In this document: positions 44,268 to 54,709 of the stretch, piece by piece
Numbering within the stretch: position 1 is the first letter of the stretch
How the letters are laid out: every line of letters begins with the position of its first letter
From: Apoda limacodes
Taxonomy: Eukaryota; Arthropoda; Insecta; Lepidoptera; Limacodidae
NCBI GenBank assembly: GCA_946406115.1
Contig: OX291553.1
Coordinates: 14,327,001-14,391,000, forward strand
DNA length: 64,000 bases
Direction: 5' to 3'
Notes under the pieces: model-generated
The model's database searches: none
Told to the model about the DNA's origin: nothing
What the model saw: only the letters and a program-made list of their open reading frames with translations
Translations under genes and position numbers: made by a program

Positions 44268-45045
44268 TTTTTATACCACTAAGGTAGCAAACAAGCTTGC
44301 GGTCCGCCTGATGGTCAGCGGTCACCGCAGCCTATGGAAGCTTGCATCACCTGGGGTATCACTCGAGCGTTGCCGATCTTTCAAAAAACTAATAACTTCT
44401 TTCTTGAAAAACCCCATACTGTAGTCCTTAAAGAAAACCTCGGCAGGGAGCACATTCCACCCCCGCGCTCCCGGGAAGATATTTCTCTGAAACTGCACGT
44501 ACGCGACCAGAGTTTTCTTAGCGGTCAACGCGCAGACTTATGTCTTCGTTGGGTTGAATCGTACCGAGTTTTCCCGTCACTTGTCACAGACCTTGGACAG
44601 AGTAGTCTCGATTTGACACACAAGTTCTTCGCACTTTTCCTTCACAACGAAACGAGCGGTGTTTGCGCACAACCCGTGTAATGTATGTTGTTGATGTCCA
44701 ACATGTCATTGAAACAGCGTAGGAGACAGCACAGAGCCTTGCGGGACACCAGCATTAATGTCCATGCTATCAGAGCAACTACCGTCAACTACGGTTCGTA
44801 TGCGTCTGCCGGACAAAAAGCTAGCCACCCATTTGCACAAACCCTCGGGCACTCCGTAAGATGGCAACTTCGATAGAAGACCGCGGTGCCAGACCCGATC
44901 GAACGCCTTCGCTATGTCCAGGCTACATGCCAATGCCTCCCCCTGACTCTCAATGGCTAGTGCCAATCGGTGTGTGAGATACACTAGAAGGTCACCAGTC
45001 GAGCGACCGTGGCGAAAGCCATATTGACGGTCGCTGAGCAAGTCA
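44268..45045 (-). pseudogene. CR1/Zenon-like retrotransposon: RT part, internal deletion, C-terminus and 3' UTR
   Basis: The open part (45,041-44,706) has RQYGFRHGRSTGDLLVYLTH (RT motif 2), SLDIAKAFDRVWHRGLL (motif 3, with the first catalytic Asp) and NAGVPQGSVLSPTLF (motif 4). Then the frame breaks. The second catalytic box (YADD) is not found. The text jumps through RFNPTKT and LTAKKTLVAYVQFQ straight to RNIFPGARGWNVLPAEVF, then FKKEVISFLKDRQRS and the stop (44,322). About 200 residues that normally lie between those two points are missing, so this is a deleted copy as well as 5'-truncated. The 3' UTR ends TACCACTAAGGTAGCAAACA in reverse order with a T-run at 44,268. Confidence 0.85.
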
Positions 45046-45049
45046 GCAT

Positions 45050-45480
45050 ATCAAATACCAACAGTTTATGTTTTCGGGTGAATAAACGTTTGCGGGTTTA
45101 GCAAGTTTGTAACAAATATACTTTAAACTACCTACTCTGATGTGAGTAAATCACCTCGACATTTACTAACTTAAAAAAGCACATATGACTTATAGAGGTA
45201 CTTATAAATCAAAATGACACAGTGACCCGTTTTTATTTGTTTCGTTTTTAAGTCGCGTGTGGTTTTATTATATCATAACAAGCAAATTACTCTTCGCAGT
45301 GCGTTATAATTTTTATAACGTGACTATTATTTGAACGTTTCTAATTGTAGTAAATAACTACATATTTGTGAGAAATAAAATAAATAAAAGTTAATTGTTG
45401 AAAAAGTAATTATGAAAACCATTAAGTACTACCTACAATCAACCAATACTTATCGAGAATTTAAACACGTACGAATATAA
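45050..45480. other. Unassigned AT-rich spacer
   Basis: No feature recognised. Confidence 0.4.
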
Positions 45481-45484
45481 TAAT

Positions 45485-45610
45485 TTTATAATATTTTATT
45501 GATAAGTTAATAAAAATAAGTAACGTTGAGTTTCTTGCCAGCTTTTTTTTTGGTAGAAATTAACAGTGTTAGGTAGATTGAATTGACAATTTTAAAATGT
45601 TCCAAGAAAC
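45485..45610 (+). repeat. Tail-family fragment like 37,540-37,860
   Basis: TGAGTTTCTTGCCAGCTTTT, then TTTTGGTAGAAATTAACAGT matches the GAGTGTCTCGCCGGTTCT region of the longer copy. Confidence 0.45.
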
Positions 45611-45654
45611 CTATTTAATTGATTGATAAATATTTTTTATACTTACATACACTA

Positions 45655-45878
45655 TTAACCCCTCCTGGTGCTGACTCACCTTCGGATTCGAAGCTCACGC
45701 TAGTCGAAGCGACGACCCCAAGAGCAACAAACCAACCCGAGGCTCCCCCCGCGGGGAGTCCTTGAGCGTTGGGCGCTGTATGGGCTGTGACTCCTTCAGA
45801 GTCTCGCCCCAAGAGCCCGGTGGAGCAGTAATATCTGCAACAGCCAACTGCATAATTAGTCCGAAAAAAAAAAAAAAC
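45655..45878 (+). mobile_element. Jockey-like retrotransposon 3' end
   Basis: GCTGACTCACCTTCGGATTC, CTCACGCTAGTCGAAGCGAC, CCCCGCGGGGAGTCC, GCGTTGGGCGCTGTATGGGC and GACTCCTTCAGAGTCTCGCC match, in the opposite orientation, the 3' UTR of the element at 38,960-40,085. It ends in an A-run at 45,864-45,876. An open frame on the opposite strand is a shadow. No coding sequence is kept. Confidence 0.8.
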
Positions 45879-45930
45879 TATTCCAGACATATATTAAATT
45901 AACAATTTTCAAATTGTAACAATATTGTAT

Positions 45931-45994
45931 GCTCCAGCCGGTAACCGAACCAGGAACCTTTGACATGACAGTCCAATGTACTACCCCTAGGAGC
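45931..45994 (-). repeat. tRNA(Asp)-like sequence (pseudogene or SINE head)
   Basis: In reverse, the ends GCTCC and GGAGC pair like an acceptor stem. TAGGGGTAGTACATTGG resembles the D-arm/A-box. The central CTGTCAT could be an anticodon loop with GTC (Asp). GGTTCGGTTAC is a near B-box. At 64 bases it is too short, and the anticodon stem pairs poorly, so a functional tRNA is unlikely. Confidence 0.45.
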
Positions 45995-45999
45995 ATTTT

Positions 46000-46190
46000 T
46001 GGTTGACATTTAGGTGGGCCACTGGCCTGTTAGTTGGGCGACAGTTAGATTTGGCATCGTTGTTTAAGATGGGCTAAGAATGAAAACCTATGCCGAAAAT
46101 TTAGTTTAAGTAGTCATATATTGATAAAAAATCACAACATCGGGCTGTGGAAAAATAAATCTTACTGTACTGCGCCATTTGTTGGTTAAT
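46000..46190. other. Unassigned spacer
   Basis: No feature recognised. Confidence 0.4.
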
Positions 46191-46196
46191 ATTGAA

Positions 46197-46345
46197 AACT
46201 AACACTACGGTGGCAAACAAGCTCACGGTCCGCCTGATAGTAGCGGTCACCGCAGCCTATGGACGCTTGCATCACCCGGGACATCACTCGCTCGTTACAG
46301 ACCCTTCAAATGTCTAATAACTTCTTTCCTGAAGAACCTTTGATA
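46197..46345 (-). mobile_element. CR1/Zenon-like 3' end
   Basis: ACTACGGTGGCAAACAAGCT, GGTCCGCCTGATAG, GCCTATGGACGCTTGCATCA, then CTAATAACTTCTTTCCTGAA (the FKKxVI coding end in reverse). The poly(A) end is lost. Confidence 0.75.
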
Positions 46346-46379
46346 CATTTTGTAAAACTTTGACGGTTATTACTAGTTA

Positions 46380-46545
46380 ACAAACAACTCCTATTGACTT
46401 ATAAAGTCCAAGTACTTACACTAATCTTATAAACACACAAAATCTTTATAGAATTTAGAAATAAAAATCAATATACATACATAGAAATAATTTTTCTTCG
46501 CTTAGGACTTCCTTGAAGGTTAGGGTTAAGGTTCAAGTCCTGGCT
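46380..46545 (-). repeat. Dispersed repeat, partner of 12,917-13,025
   Basis: In reverse: AACCTTCAAGGAAGTCC, AGAAAAATTATTTCTATGTA and GATTTTGTGTGTTTATAAGA match the 12.9-kb copy. A B-box-like GGTTCAAGTCC lies on the + strand at 46,530-46,540. Confidence 0.6.
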
Positions 46546-46549
46546 ATAA

Positions 46550-48025
46550 AAAAATAATTTATATTGATTTTATAGTTAACAAATAATATAGAAAAAAGTA
46601 AATATTTTTTCCATGTAAAAGGTTTCAAAACAAAAAAATTATTACTCTCACAAAAATAAGCGAAAAGTTTTCAGTTAGGTGCTCTGATAGAAATAAACAA
46701 CTAAAACAACCTGAGGTTCAGTATGTACCCAAAAAACCCAGCTTTATATATTCAAATAGTATCTTACCGCACCTATTGTAATATATAACTGAACGAATTC
46801 CCTACAAACATTATCTAATCTGTTTCCTTATGTTCTTTGCAAGGATGTTGCGGAAGTTACGGATATTTACATCTGCATCCACAATTACGAAACATCCGCA
46901 TTGATTTGAAAAAAATGTTTCACTATGTTTTATTAACATCTTCAACCAGTTTTTGAGCAGTTTGTCTGACATAAAAACCACTCATTTCTCACAGCGAAAA
47001 TCACTGTGGTACTAAAGCTGGATTATCTTAAAATGTTGAGCCTGACTTAATGCCTTTTGAATTACACAAAGGATTAAATAAATGTTTAGCTAAAACGGAA
47101 TACTTAAACTCGTGTACTTACTAAAATAATCTTTGATCTAACTTATATAATTTAGTATTATATGTGTCCATTTTGAGCTTCTGAGAATATGGCCGCCCTT
47201 CAGGCCCCTGGGCTTGCAGAGTTCGGAGACCGTTTGAAACTCGCTAAAAACGAAAAAAAAAACTTCATAAAGTAATTAAAAACCTTATTGCAACACAATG
47301 TGTAAAAAAAAAATTATTACAAGTCATCAATAGACTACAAAGATTTAGGTTAAATACATTTTATATGTAACCTACATACATACTAACGGACAGACACCCA
47401 ACATATTTCATATTGCATCGTCACATTAATTTTAGTTAACGTTTAGTAAAAACTTAATAAATAATATATTTTTGAAAGAAAATATCAAAGACTTGGGAGC
47501 GACAAGGTTTGAACTCAGACGAAAAAAATCGGCATGTCATAATAAAGAAATACGCAATAAGAGTTCGTAGAATGAGAACTATTGCACAAATCTGATATTG
47601 ATTCTGTTCAAAACAATTTTGGTTGATAATATTGATAAAGCTTACTAATGTGCTTATTAAAATTTTTAACTTTGGAAGCTAATTACTCGTAAAGTACTAT
47701 GCACTTGACAGTAAAAGTTACTTGAACACATTTTTAAACACTATCCAACGATATCCATAAGGTACCCTGACCACCCAATGGAAAATAAAATATTATTCCT
47801 TATGTCCAATATATAAAGAGTTTCTCTTTTGGAAAAAAAACATGATAACTAAACTTGATGACGGTGACGTACGTACAGACGGACAGTACGCAACTCCAGT
47901 TTTCCATAATTTTATCCAGTTGGCTTTTCGTTAAAGGAAAATATCGTGACTAAACCTGCTTACGCCAGAAAGAAGTATGTGAAGATCACAATCCGCATAC
48001 AGCCTGCGGCCTGAATTGTCCTCGA
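46550..48025. other. Unassigned AT-rich spacer
   Basis: One weak B-box (47,505-47,515, reverse). No coding frame, named repeat or RNA gene. Confidence 0.4.
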
Positions 48026-48029
48026 ATTA

Positions 48030-48115
48030 GGGAGCTCATACCACAACCCAACTGTTCGCGAGTGGAAGTTTCTCTGAAACCGGACTGTACGCGACCATCT
48101 AGGTTCTAACTACGA
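48030..48115 (-). pseudogene. CR1-like ORF2 C-terminal snippet
   Basis: AGGGAGCTCATACCACAACC, CGAGTGGAAGTTTCTCTGAA and GTACGCGACCATCTAGGTTC correspond to 17,756-17,825 in the same orientation. The surrounding element is gone. Confidence 0.65.
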
Positions 48116-48270
48116 TGAAAATGATATTATAAAACCAACACCGGCCACACTGGTAGACCATTAGAAATTTGAACCGTTCAAAGTTTTATTATTATCTCGA
48201 TCAAACTTCGATTGGTTAAATAATTCGTTTTAGGTTATTTTATTGGTTTTATAGTAACCTGTTACTTCTG

Positions 48271-48715
48271 CTGACTACACGTCCAGATGGATATTCCGTC
48301 TCAGTGGCTGCGCTTCTTGGCCCCTCGGACCACTGTCTCGTTCGGACTCAAGTGTCATTAACATAACCCGATCCATCTGGGCCAACTAATTGGCGTCGTG
48401 TATGGCATTATAATTCGGCAGACTGGGATGGATTGCGAGAATTTTATGCATCGTACCCGTGGAGGAAGCTCTGCTTGAGCTCAGAAGATCCTGACGCCTG
48501 CAAAGCCGCAGTTACTGAGAAAATCCTCGCTGGTATGGAATGCTTTCTTCCTAACCCGCAAGTAGCTGTCGGCGTCAAAAAAACGACCCTGGTTTATAAG
48601 TCTTGCAGAGAAGCCAAAATACTGAAGCAACTGTTAAACGCCTAGATTCATTTGCGGCACGATATGAGCTTCATCATAATTCATACCGTGTGCGATTAAA
48701 ACGCCACAGATTAAA
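48271..48715 (+). pseudogene. CR1/Zenon-like ORF2: end of endonuclease and linker to RT
   Basis: The first frame ends with VAALLGPSDHCLVRTQ. The SDH triplet is the last conserved motif of the AP-like endonuclease domain of CR1/Jockey elements. After a stop (about 48,361) and a frameshift, WRRVWHYNSADWDGLREF, YASYPWRKLCLSSEDP, EKILAGMECFLPNP and KSCREAK form the usual linker in front of the RT. It stops at a TAG near 48,643, with DSFAARYELHHNSYRVRL in a shifted frame beyond. Orientation is opposite to the snippet at 48,030, so the two belong to different insertions. Confidence 0.75.
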
Positions 48716-48852
48716 TCTTCCAATTTGACTTGATTTATAAGTTTTTTCGTCGGTAAATGTAACCTTTGACCAATCAAAATCATGATATTGTCGCGCAAAA
48801 CTAAGCCGCGCCGCTTTATGGTGAGGTTTGAGTTACGCTCTTACAGCCCACA

Positions 48853-49053
48853 AGCACCGCCATTAGATATCCTCAATTTTCTCTAAAAACGGCCACATTT
48901 AGCAAAAATGCCAACTACAACTCACAGATATTATTTAGAAACTATATAAAACCTTCTAAAAATAGCTTATGACTAGTTTTATATTTCCAACATTTAGATT
49001 TTAGAAATTCGTTTTCTACCAAGAGATAATTGAGGATATCTAATGGCGGCGCT
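48853..49053. mobile_element. MITE with 32-bp inverted repeats (201 bp)
   Basis: The left end AGCACCGCCATTAGATATCC continues TCAATTTTCTCT; the right end in reverse is AGCGCCGCCATTAGATATCC, TCAATTATCTCT. Thirty of 32 positions match. The interior is AT-rich and non-coding. No clear target duplication. Confidence 0.8.
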
Positions 49054-49094
49054 AGTTAGCTGCTATATGCCCCTTAAAACATTATGTCTGTAGT

Positions 49095-49365
49095 ATAGCC
49101 CACTACGATGCAATGCTCGTCGATTTGTCCGGGACTCACATCGAACACCGAAGCAAAATGACTCGTTGATGTGAAGGCAGGCTCTTAGTACTGTCGAACC
49201 ATATTAGTTATTTGTGCAGCTGTTAGTATCGGCCGTCGTCCTGAATTTCTCCGGCCTTCGTCGCCATATCGATTCGACGAATCCAAAATCTTACGTCAAA
49301 TGGAGATATATTGAGTTCCTGTGATGTAGCACTAATATCCAGTTCATTTTCGTGTAAAAATATTA
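49095..49365 (-). pseudogene. Tc1-like transposase, N-terminal DNA-binding part
   Basis: In reverse, from about 49,357: DISATSQELNISPFDVRFWI, then RRIDMATKAGEI resembles the first helix-turn-helix of a paired-like domain. After a frameshift, RNSGRRPILTAAQITNMVRQ, then a stop, then HFASVFDVSPGQIDEHCIVV gives the GRP(R) hinge and second helix-turn-helix. The catalytic DDE half is missing, so it cannot transpose. Mariner is the close alternative; the GRRP hinge favours Tc1. Confidence 0.7.
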
Positions 49366-49369
49366 TTTC

Positions 49370-49490
49370 TGATCGTAGTAGATAGTAGTGCTGGATTTAA
49401 ATTGCCACTTTAATACATTATTAAAATATTTACGTGTCAAACCAAATATAATATTTGATAAAATTAAACGTCACTTTAACAAATGCAATG
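49370..49490. other. Unassigned spacer
   Basis: AT-rich, no feature. Confidence 0.4.
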
Positions 49491-49493
49491 GAT

Positions 49494-51105
49494 AAAAAAC
49501 CGGCCAAGTGCGAGCCTGGCTCGCGTACCAAGGGTTCCGTACAAACTTATTATATGTAGATAGCCCTTCCATCATCAGAAAAAGTCTCCTAGTTCAAAGG
49601 TAAGTACCCCATAGGTTTTGAATTATTTGTGTCACAATTTGCGTACAAAATGACCGTATTGTGGGCATATTTTTTTGCACATTGACTTGATGATTGATTA
49701 TCTTACTGCATTAAGTGCCCATAAAATTAACTATTTGATTTTAATTTTAACTTGATACCTTCACGCGTTCTTTAGTAAAGGGGTCTTGAGAGACAGACAC
49801 ACAAACTTTTTTTAAATGTGTTATAACTAAAAATAAACAAAAGTCGGATATTTTCCTATATTTGTGATGTTAGAACTTGCTTCGTGTCAAATTTAATGAT
49901 TCTAAGACATTGAGAAGAACCCCACAAGTTTTGATTTATCTATGAATAACTTAATACTTAAATATGTGTCCAAAATTTTTTTTTGCGTTGATATCTATAG
50001 AAGATAAATTTTATTACAGCTTTAAGGGACCGTAGATCTTAGTATTTATTTGATATTAATTTATATAATTTTATATAATAATTTTTTTATTATTACAATA
50101 TTAATTTTAACTGGATAACTCCACGCGTTCTTGTGATAAAGGGTATTGACACATAGACAGACAAACTTCTTTAAACCGTGTTATAACGACAAATTAACAA
50201 ATTTTGGATTTTTTCCTATATTTGTGACGTAAGACCTTGCTTCGCGTCAATTTTCTTGAATTTCAGATAAGGGGAAGTAGGTTTTTATTTATTTGTAAAT
50301 AGCTGAATACCTAACTATGAGTCAAAAATGTCCGTATTTTTTTATTGCGTTGACATAGAATATAGATTTTTTTACAGCTTTAAGTGTCCATTGACCTTTT
50401 CTCACCCTCTTAGGTTTTTTATCACATGAAAGTCTCAATAGGTACTCAAACTACCACTGCGTCTAGTCCAGTCCCCTTGACCCCTGAAAAATAATGTCCA
50501 CTGCGTTACCAAAAAATAGTTTTTTTTTTTATTTTGAGCTCAAATATTTCGATAAAAGTCATTGTTCGGGTATGCATATGTCATTCTTGATTAGAAAATA
50601 ATATGTTTTTTGAAGATTATCCAAATGAGTAAAAAATGTACAAGGGACGTTTTTATAAGCCTCAAAAAGTATTTTGACCCAACTCCACGCGTTTTTAGGT
50701 AAAAGGGTCTTGACAGACAGACAGACAAACTTTTTTTTAAAATGTGTTTAACTACAAATTAACAAATTGTTTCCTATATCTGTGATGTAATATCTTGCTT
50801 CATGTCAAATTTCATGATTCTAGGACAATAGGGAGTACCCCATAGGTTTTGATTTCTTTGGGAATGCCAAAATATGCGACAAAAATGTTTGTAAAAGCCA
50901 AAATATGCGACAAAAATGGCCTTTTGTCCGCCGTTTTTTTTTACTGAGTTGACTTAGAAGCTTGATATTTTTACAGCTTAAAGGGACCATAGACCTTAGT
51001 ATTTGATATTAATTTCAACGTGATACGTTTACGCGTTCTTGCGAAATGATTGTTCATGACAGACAGACATACAGATAGACAATAAAGTGATCCTATAAGG
51101 GTTGT
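49494..51105 (+). repeat. GGCCAAGTGCGAG-family, type 1, long copy with four internal units
   Basis: The head AAACCGGCCAAGTGCGAGCC is followed by GGGTTCCGTACAAACTTATT. A unit with the landmarks GTGATGTWAGAACTTGCTTC, AGGACAATAGGGAGTACCCC, ACGCGTTCTT and GACAGACAGACAAAC repeats. The ACGCGTT landmark falls at about 49,764, 50,124, 50,687 and 51,031. The second interval is longer because some 200 unrelated bases (about 50,395-50,640) lie in it. The end is TGATCCTATAAGGGTTG. A short internal duplication (AAAATATGCGACAAAAATG) stands at 50,871-50,920. Confidence 0.75.
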
Positions 51106-51107
51106 TT

Positions 51108-51384
51108 TTTTTAGGGTGCCGTACCTGAAAGGTAATTAGGAACCCTATCACTAAGACTTCGTTGTCCGTCCGTCTGTCACCAGGGTGTATCTCATGAACC
51201 GTTATAGTTAGACAGTTGAAATTTTCACAGAAGATGTATTTCTGTTGCCGCTATAACAACAAATACTAAAGAACAGAAAAAAAAAAATTTAAGGGGGCAC
51301 GTACGTGATTTTTTTGCTCGTTTTTGTAGATGGTACGGAACCCTTCGTACGCGATTCCGACTCGCACTTGGCCGATTTTATCCT
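51108..51384 (-). repeat. GGCCAAGTGCGAG-family, type 2, near-complete copy
   Basis: GGGTGCCGTACCTGAAAGGT, GGAACCCTATCACTAAGACT, TCGTTGTCCGTCCGTCTGTC, CTCATGAACCGTTATAG, TTTCTGTTGCCGCTATAACA, TAAGGGGGCACGTACGTGAT, GTACGGAACCCTTCGTACGC, then the reversed head GACTCGCACTTGGCCGA. It abuts the type 1 copy tail to tail. Confidence 0.8.
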
Positions 51385-51389
51385 TTTGG

Positions 51390-53495
51390 GGCACATAACC
51401 CTAAAAACACTTACGACAAATGCTATTGTGTTAAAGTCTAAATTACAAATTAAGTTTGTCATCTAAAAGAAATATCAGAATCAATAATTTAGAAAACTAA
51501 ATGCTAATAAATACTGATATGGCATTTAAGACCTAATTGTACACAATGTAATAAAGAAAAAGCAAATGCAGCGTAACCGGGTGATCGTGAGTATGCTCAA
51601 GAAGTCCGGTTATGCTCAGTTGTGGCCAAGGCTTGTATAGTGCTTTTCTGAAACATGCCTGTAAATTTAAGCAATAAAATAATAAGGAACATGTGTATTT
51701 CAAAAACCAATTATATTGACAACTGTAATAACAGTTATAAAAATAGTTAAGGTAATTTTACCGCATTCAAATTTCGACTTCAGTGCCAGTCCGAATATAA
51801 GTAAAAATTGATGAGTTATCAATGTTTGGGTTTAAAACATTGTGGGCCGCTCTCTGATACTGTACTGCAAGTATGATTTATATTCAAGAAACTTGTGTGA
51901 AATATGGTACGATTTATATCAAACAAACTTGTGTAAGGTATGTTCGCATAGCGTAGCATGTTTGAAAAAAGTATATTTTTTAAAGAGGTCATGAAGAGAA
52001 TCTCGGTGCGGTAAGTTATACATTGATACTATGGCGCCATAACTTCTAACTTTACTGTTTACTTTACTACCGAGTATCGTATGTCCAAGTATACTACAGT
52101 ACGCTTACTTACTACATATAGTAGAACTTCAGGCCTAGTAAATGCTACAGCGTTAATTCGCCGTCTCCAAGTGGCTGAACTCCCTTGCTGAGACCCCCCT
52201 TTTGGAAATCTTAAGAATGGTCTTATCTATAAAGATATCATAAGCAAATTATAACGGAATTTACACGTATAGTGCACTTGATACTCTCTTTTAAAATTCA
52301 GAGGTACAATAAAATAGGAATAAATAGGAGCTTATAAAGCAATATCCAGAATAGCTACAGAAGGCCTAGTAGTGAGAAAATTAATGATAAAGCCTCCAGT
52401 GATCAAGCATTTTGCTTTTGCAAAGCAGAATTTCCGGAGATAGCGTAAAACTATAGACATAAAGAACTGGAACTGGAAAGTCAGATGTGAAAGAAATGGT
52501 CGCAAGTGTGACAGCGACGCAGCGAAACTGCGGACTCGTTTTTCTTTCTAACTTGTTAATATAACAAAATAAACATAAACAAACAAAATGGCGGACTGGC
52601 ACAAACCATTAATCAATTCAAAAATTACCTTTTTATTTCTGCATTTAAAAGTGTAAAAACAAAATCTTGACAAATTTCCGAGAAACGAGCAAAAATATAT
52701 CATAGGCAATATCTAGAAACCAAGAATTTAGTCTTCTTAATTAATTACCAGAGATATATAATTATTTGTCTTAGTCGAGAAGCAAATATAGCTAATATCC
52801 ATATATTAATATAACAATGGCCGACCCACGTCACTTATTGATTGCCATCACTTTATTTGATTTCAGCTGCTTCGTTATTTGTTGTTTATACAATGGCATT
52901 TTACTACAGTTTGTATTTACTTGCCAGTTTTAACTACATAAAGTTTATTCAAAATATACCTCATATCTATACTTCTAAACTAAATTTTATCTGTGGGGAT
53001 AAAAAAGATAAAAAAAACAGATAAAAATAGAAACTATTAAACTGGTAGTAAAAATTATTTCACCAATAAAAAGCTACACTATCCCTTAGTAACAAAGGCT
53101 TTATAAAATTTTGAAAAAGTATTCGAAACTCAAGTCGGAAGAGAAAGGACATTCTCTCTTTCAATTGTAACGGCGATGACCTAATTTTTGGGATAAGGTT
53201 CGGAGGAGGGACTGAAAAGGACATTTATTGATTTCATATGTTTAGTAATTAATTTTTCAACGCACTTCCCTATAAAGCAGCCTTTACTGAACCGTTTTTA
53301 GCTTTTTTTATATTTTTATCAAGAAGAGAGCCTATGAACTAAGTTCTTATTTAAAGCTTAGCTTAAAATAAATGTAACGCGTTTGTTAAAAATATATCAA
53401 AACTATTGGATTTCAATAAATATCAACTTTTTGCAAAATTTTAACACATATATTATACTACTGTATTTACTGTCCTTCAAGTGTGTTGAAAACAG
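51390..53495. other. Unassigned spacer
   Basis: No gene supported. 51,830-51,990 has a CTCTGATACTGTACTGCAAG line that also occurs, in reverse, near 17,454-17,475 (TTGCAGTACAGTATCAGAGA), so it is repeat-derived. Confidence 0.4.
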
Positions 53496-53509
53496 TCGTA
53501 TGACATTCG

Positions 53510-53612
53510 TAAACTCTGCTCAATACACACTCGGCTGTATTACGCCCTCGGCTTTGGCTCAGCCTGCAACCCACAACCTTGTCTGTAATGAGCAGCCTAG
53601 CTCACTTGTTCC
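53510..53612 (+). repeat. Lepidopteran-type repeat bordering the LTR
   Basis: CTCAATACACACTCGGCTGT, GCCCTCGGCTTTGGCTCAGC, CCACAACCTTGTCTGTAATG resembles a common repeat I remember. It stops where the LTR homology starts. Confidence 0.45.
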
Positions 53613-53615
53613 ACT

Positions 53616-54690
53616 GAACGACCGTTCAGGTGGTCCAGCTCCGGTAAAGGACCGGATGATGTAAGAAACGATGGAAGTTTCCAGGCATCCACTACTAGCT
53701 CCATATATGTTTAACTATTTTAAACATAGAGAATAGAAACTTGTCAAGGGTTCGACATAAGAATATAAAACATTAGCCTTTGCGTCTCTGCGGCAAATAC
53801 ATCGATAAAATTCTACTTTGAGAATTTTTTGATATTCTCCAACGCTGTTGCCTATTAGTTTGCTTAAACATAAAAACCGTATCATATTTCGTGCGGTTTT
53901 TTTTTCATCGTCAGTATAGTCAATACTATACCTACTCCTTTCGGCTCTGTGCCGTTACTGAAATCGGAAAGACGGCAGTCTTCGTCTACTTCTGAGCAGG
54001 CTGGTGCGCGTCTGCTGGTTAGCGGCCCTGCACCGAGGGAGGCCATGAGTTCCTTTAAACTCCATATCCTCGGCCTGCCCGGAGTACCTGGTGCTCCAAA
54101 CCTTCGGCCTGTGCGGTAGCGGTGCTGCAGCCTAAACACCCGCTCCACACCAAGGGTACGTGGCGATCTGCGCCCACGTACAATTTGCATTATGCCACGT
54201 GCGGCATACGTAACACTACTCACCACACGTCGGTAGGTCACCCTAAACTCAGTCCCGTCCGCGTCTACCTACTTCGGCGGCGGATACCTGCGGGGTGGCA
54301 ACGACGAGCAAGACTCCTGATCGGCTTGAGGCCGAAGACTACTTATTGTATTCGATCCCTATTAAACTATTTAAAGCATACACTTAGAAATCTGAGTAGG
54401 CAGGCTTGCGTCTCTAGTCGTTCTATCTAGTTAGGTAGTCTATACCATTGTAAAAAGACAGTTTCGATAGGTTTATTTAAGTGTTAAGAATCACCTTACG
54501 TGATTAGGAGAATTGTGCTAATTAAATATTGTTCATAACATTGAAAGAGTCTACTAATATAACCTGCCTTACCCTTAAAAAGTGTTTCTTTACGCACCTC
54601 TGAACTCCCTCTATGTTTTCTTCTCCTTCTGAGCACCTAGCCGGTGCATTCGGTAACAGGGCACTACTACTATAACCTGTCCTGTTATAG
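53616..54690 (+). repeat. 5' LTR (first few bases missing)
   Basis: Shares about 590 bases with 62,862-63,442, starting GAACGACCG, through GTAAGAAACGATGGAAGTTT, CGTGCGGTTTTTTTT, GACGGCAGTCTTC and TATGCCACGTGCGGCATACG to CTCAGTCCCGT. It continues about 430 bases further, to GTTATAG at 54,684-54,690 just before the primer-binding site. Relative to the 3' copy it lacks the opening CTATAAC and holds about 50 extra bases near 54,105-54,150. The open frames on both strands across it are not genes. Confidence 0.75.
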
Positions 54691-54708
54691 TGGCGCCCTT
54701 TCACGTGG
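54691..54708 (+). other. Putative primer-binding site
   Basis: TGGCGCCCTTTCACGTGG directly follows the LTR end. TGG pairs with the CCA of a tRNA 3' end. I cannot name the tRNA with confidence. Confidence 0.55.
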
Positions 54709-54709
54709 G

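Noticed and set aside
44334..44876. Open frames on the + strand at 44.3-44.9 kb
   Set aside because: Antisense to the CR1-like ORF2, whose RT motifs read on the - strand.
47500..47520. tRNA B-box-like match
   Set aside because: Isolated, no A-box or cloverleaf.
53882..54430. Open frames of 100-119 codons on both strands
   Set aside because: They lie entirely inside the 5' LTR and do not survive in the 3' LTR copy.
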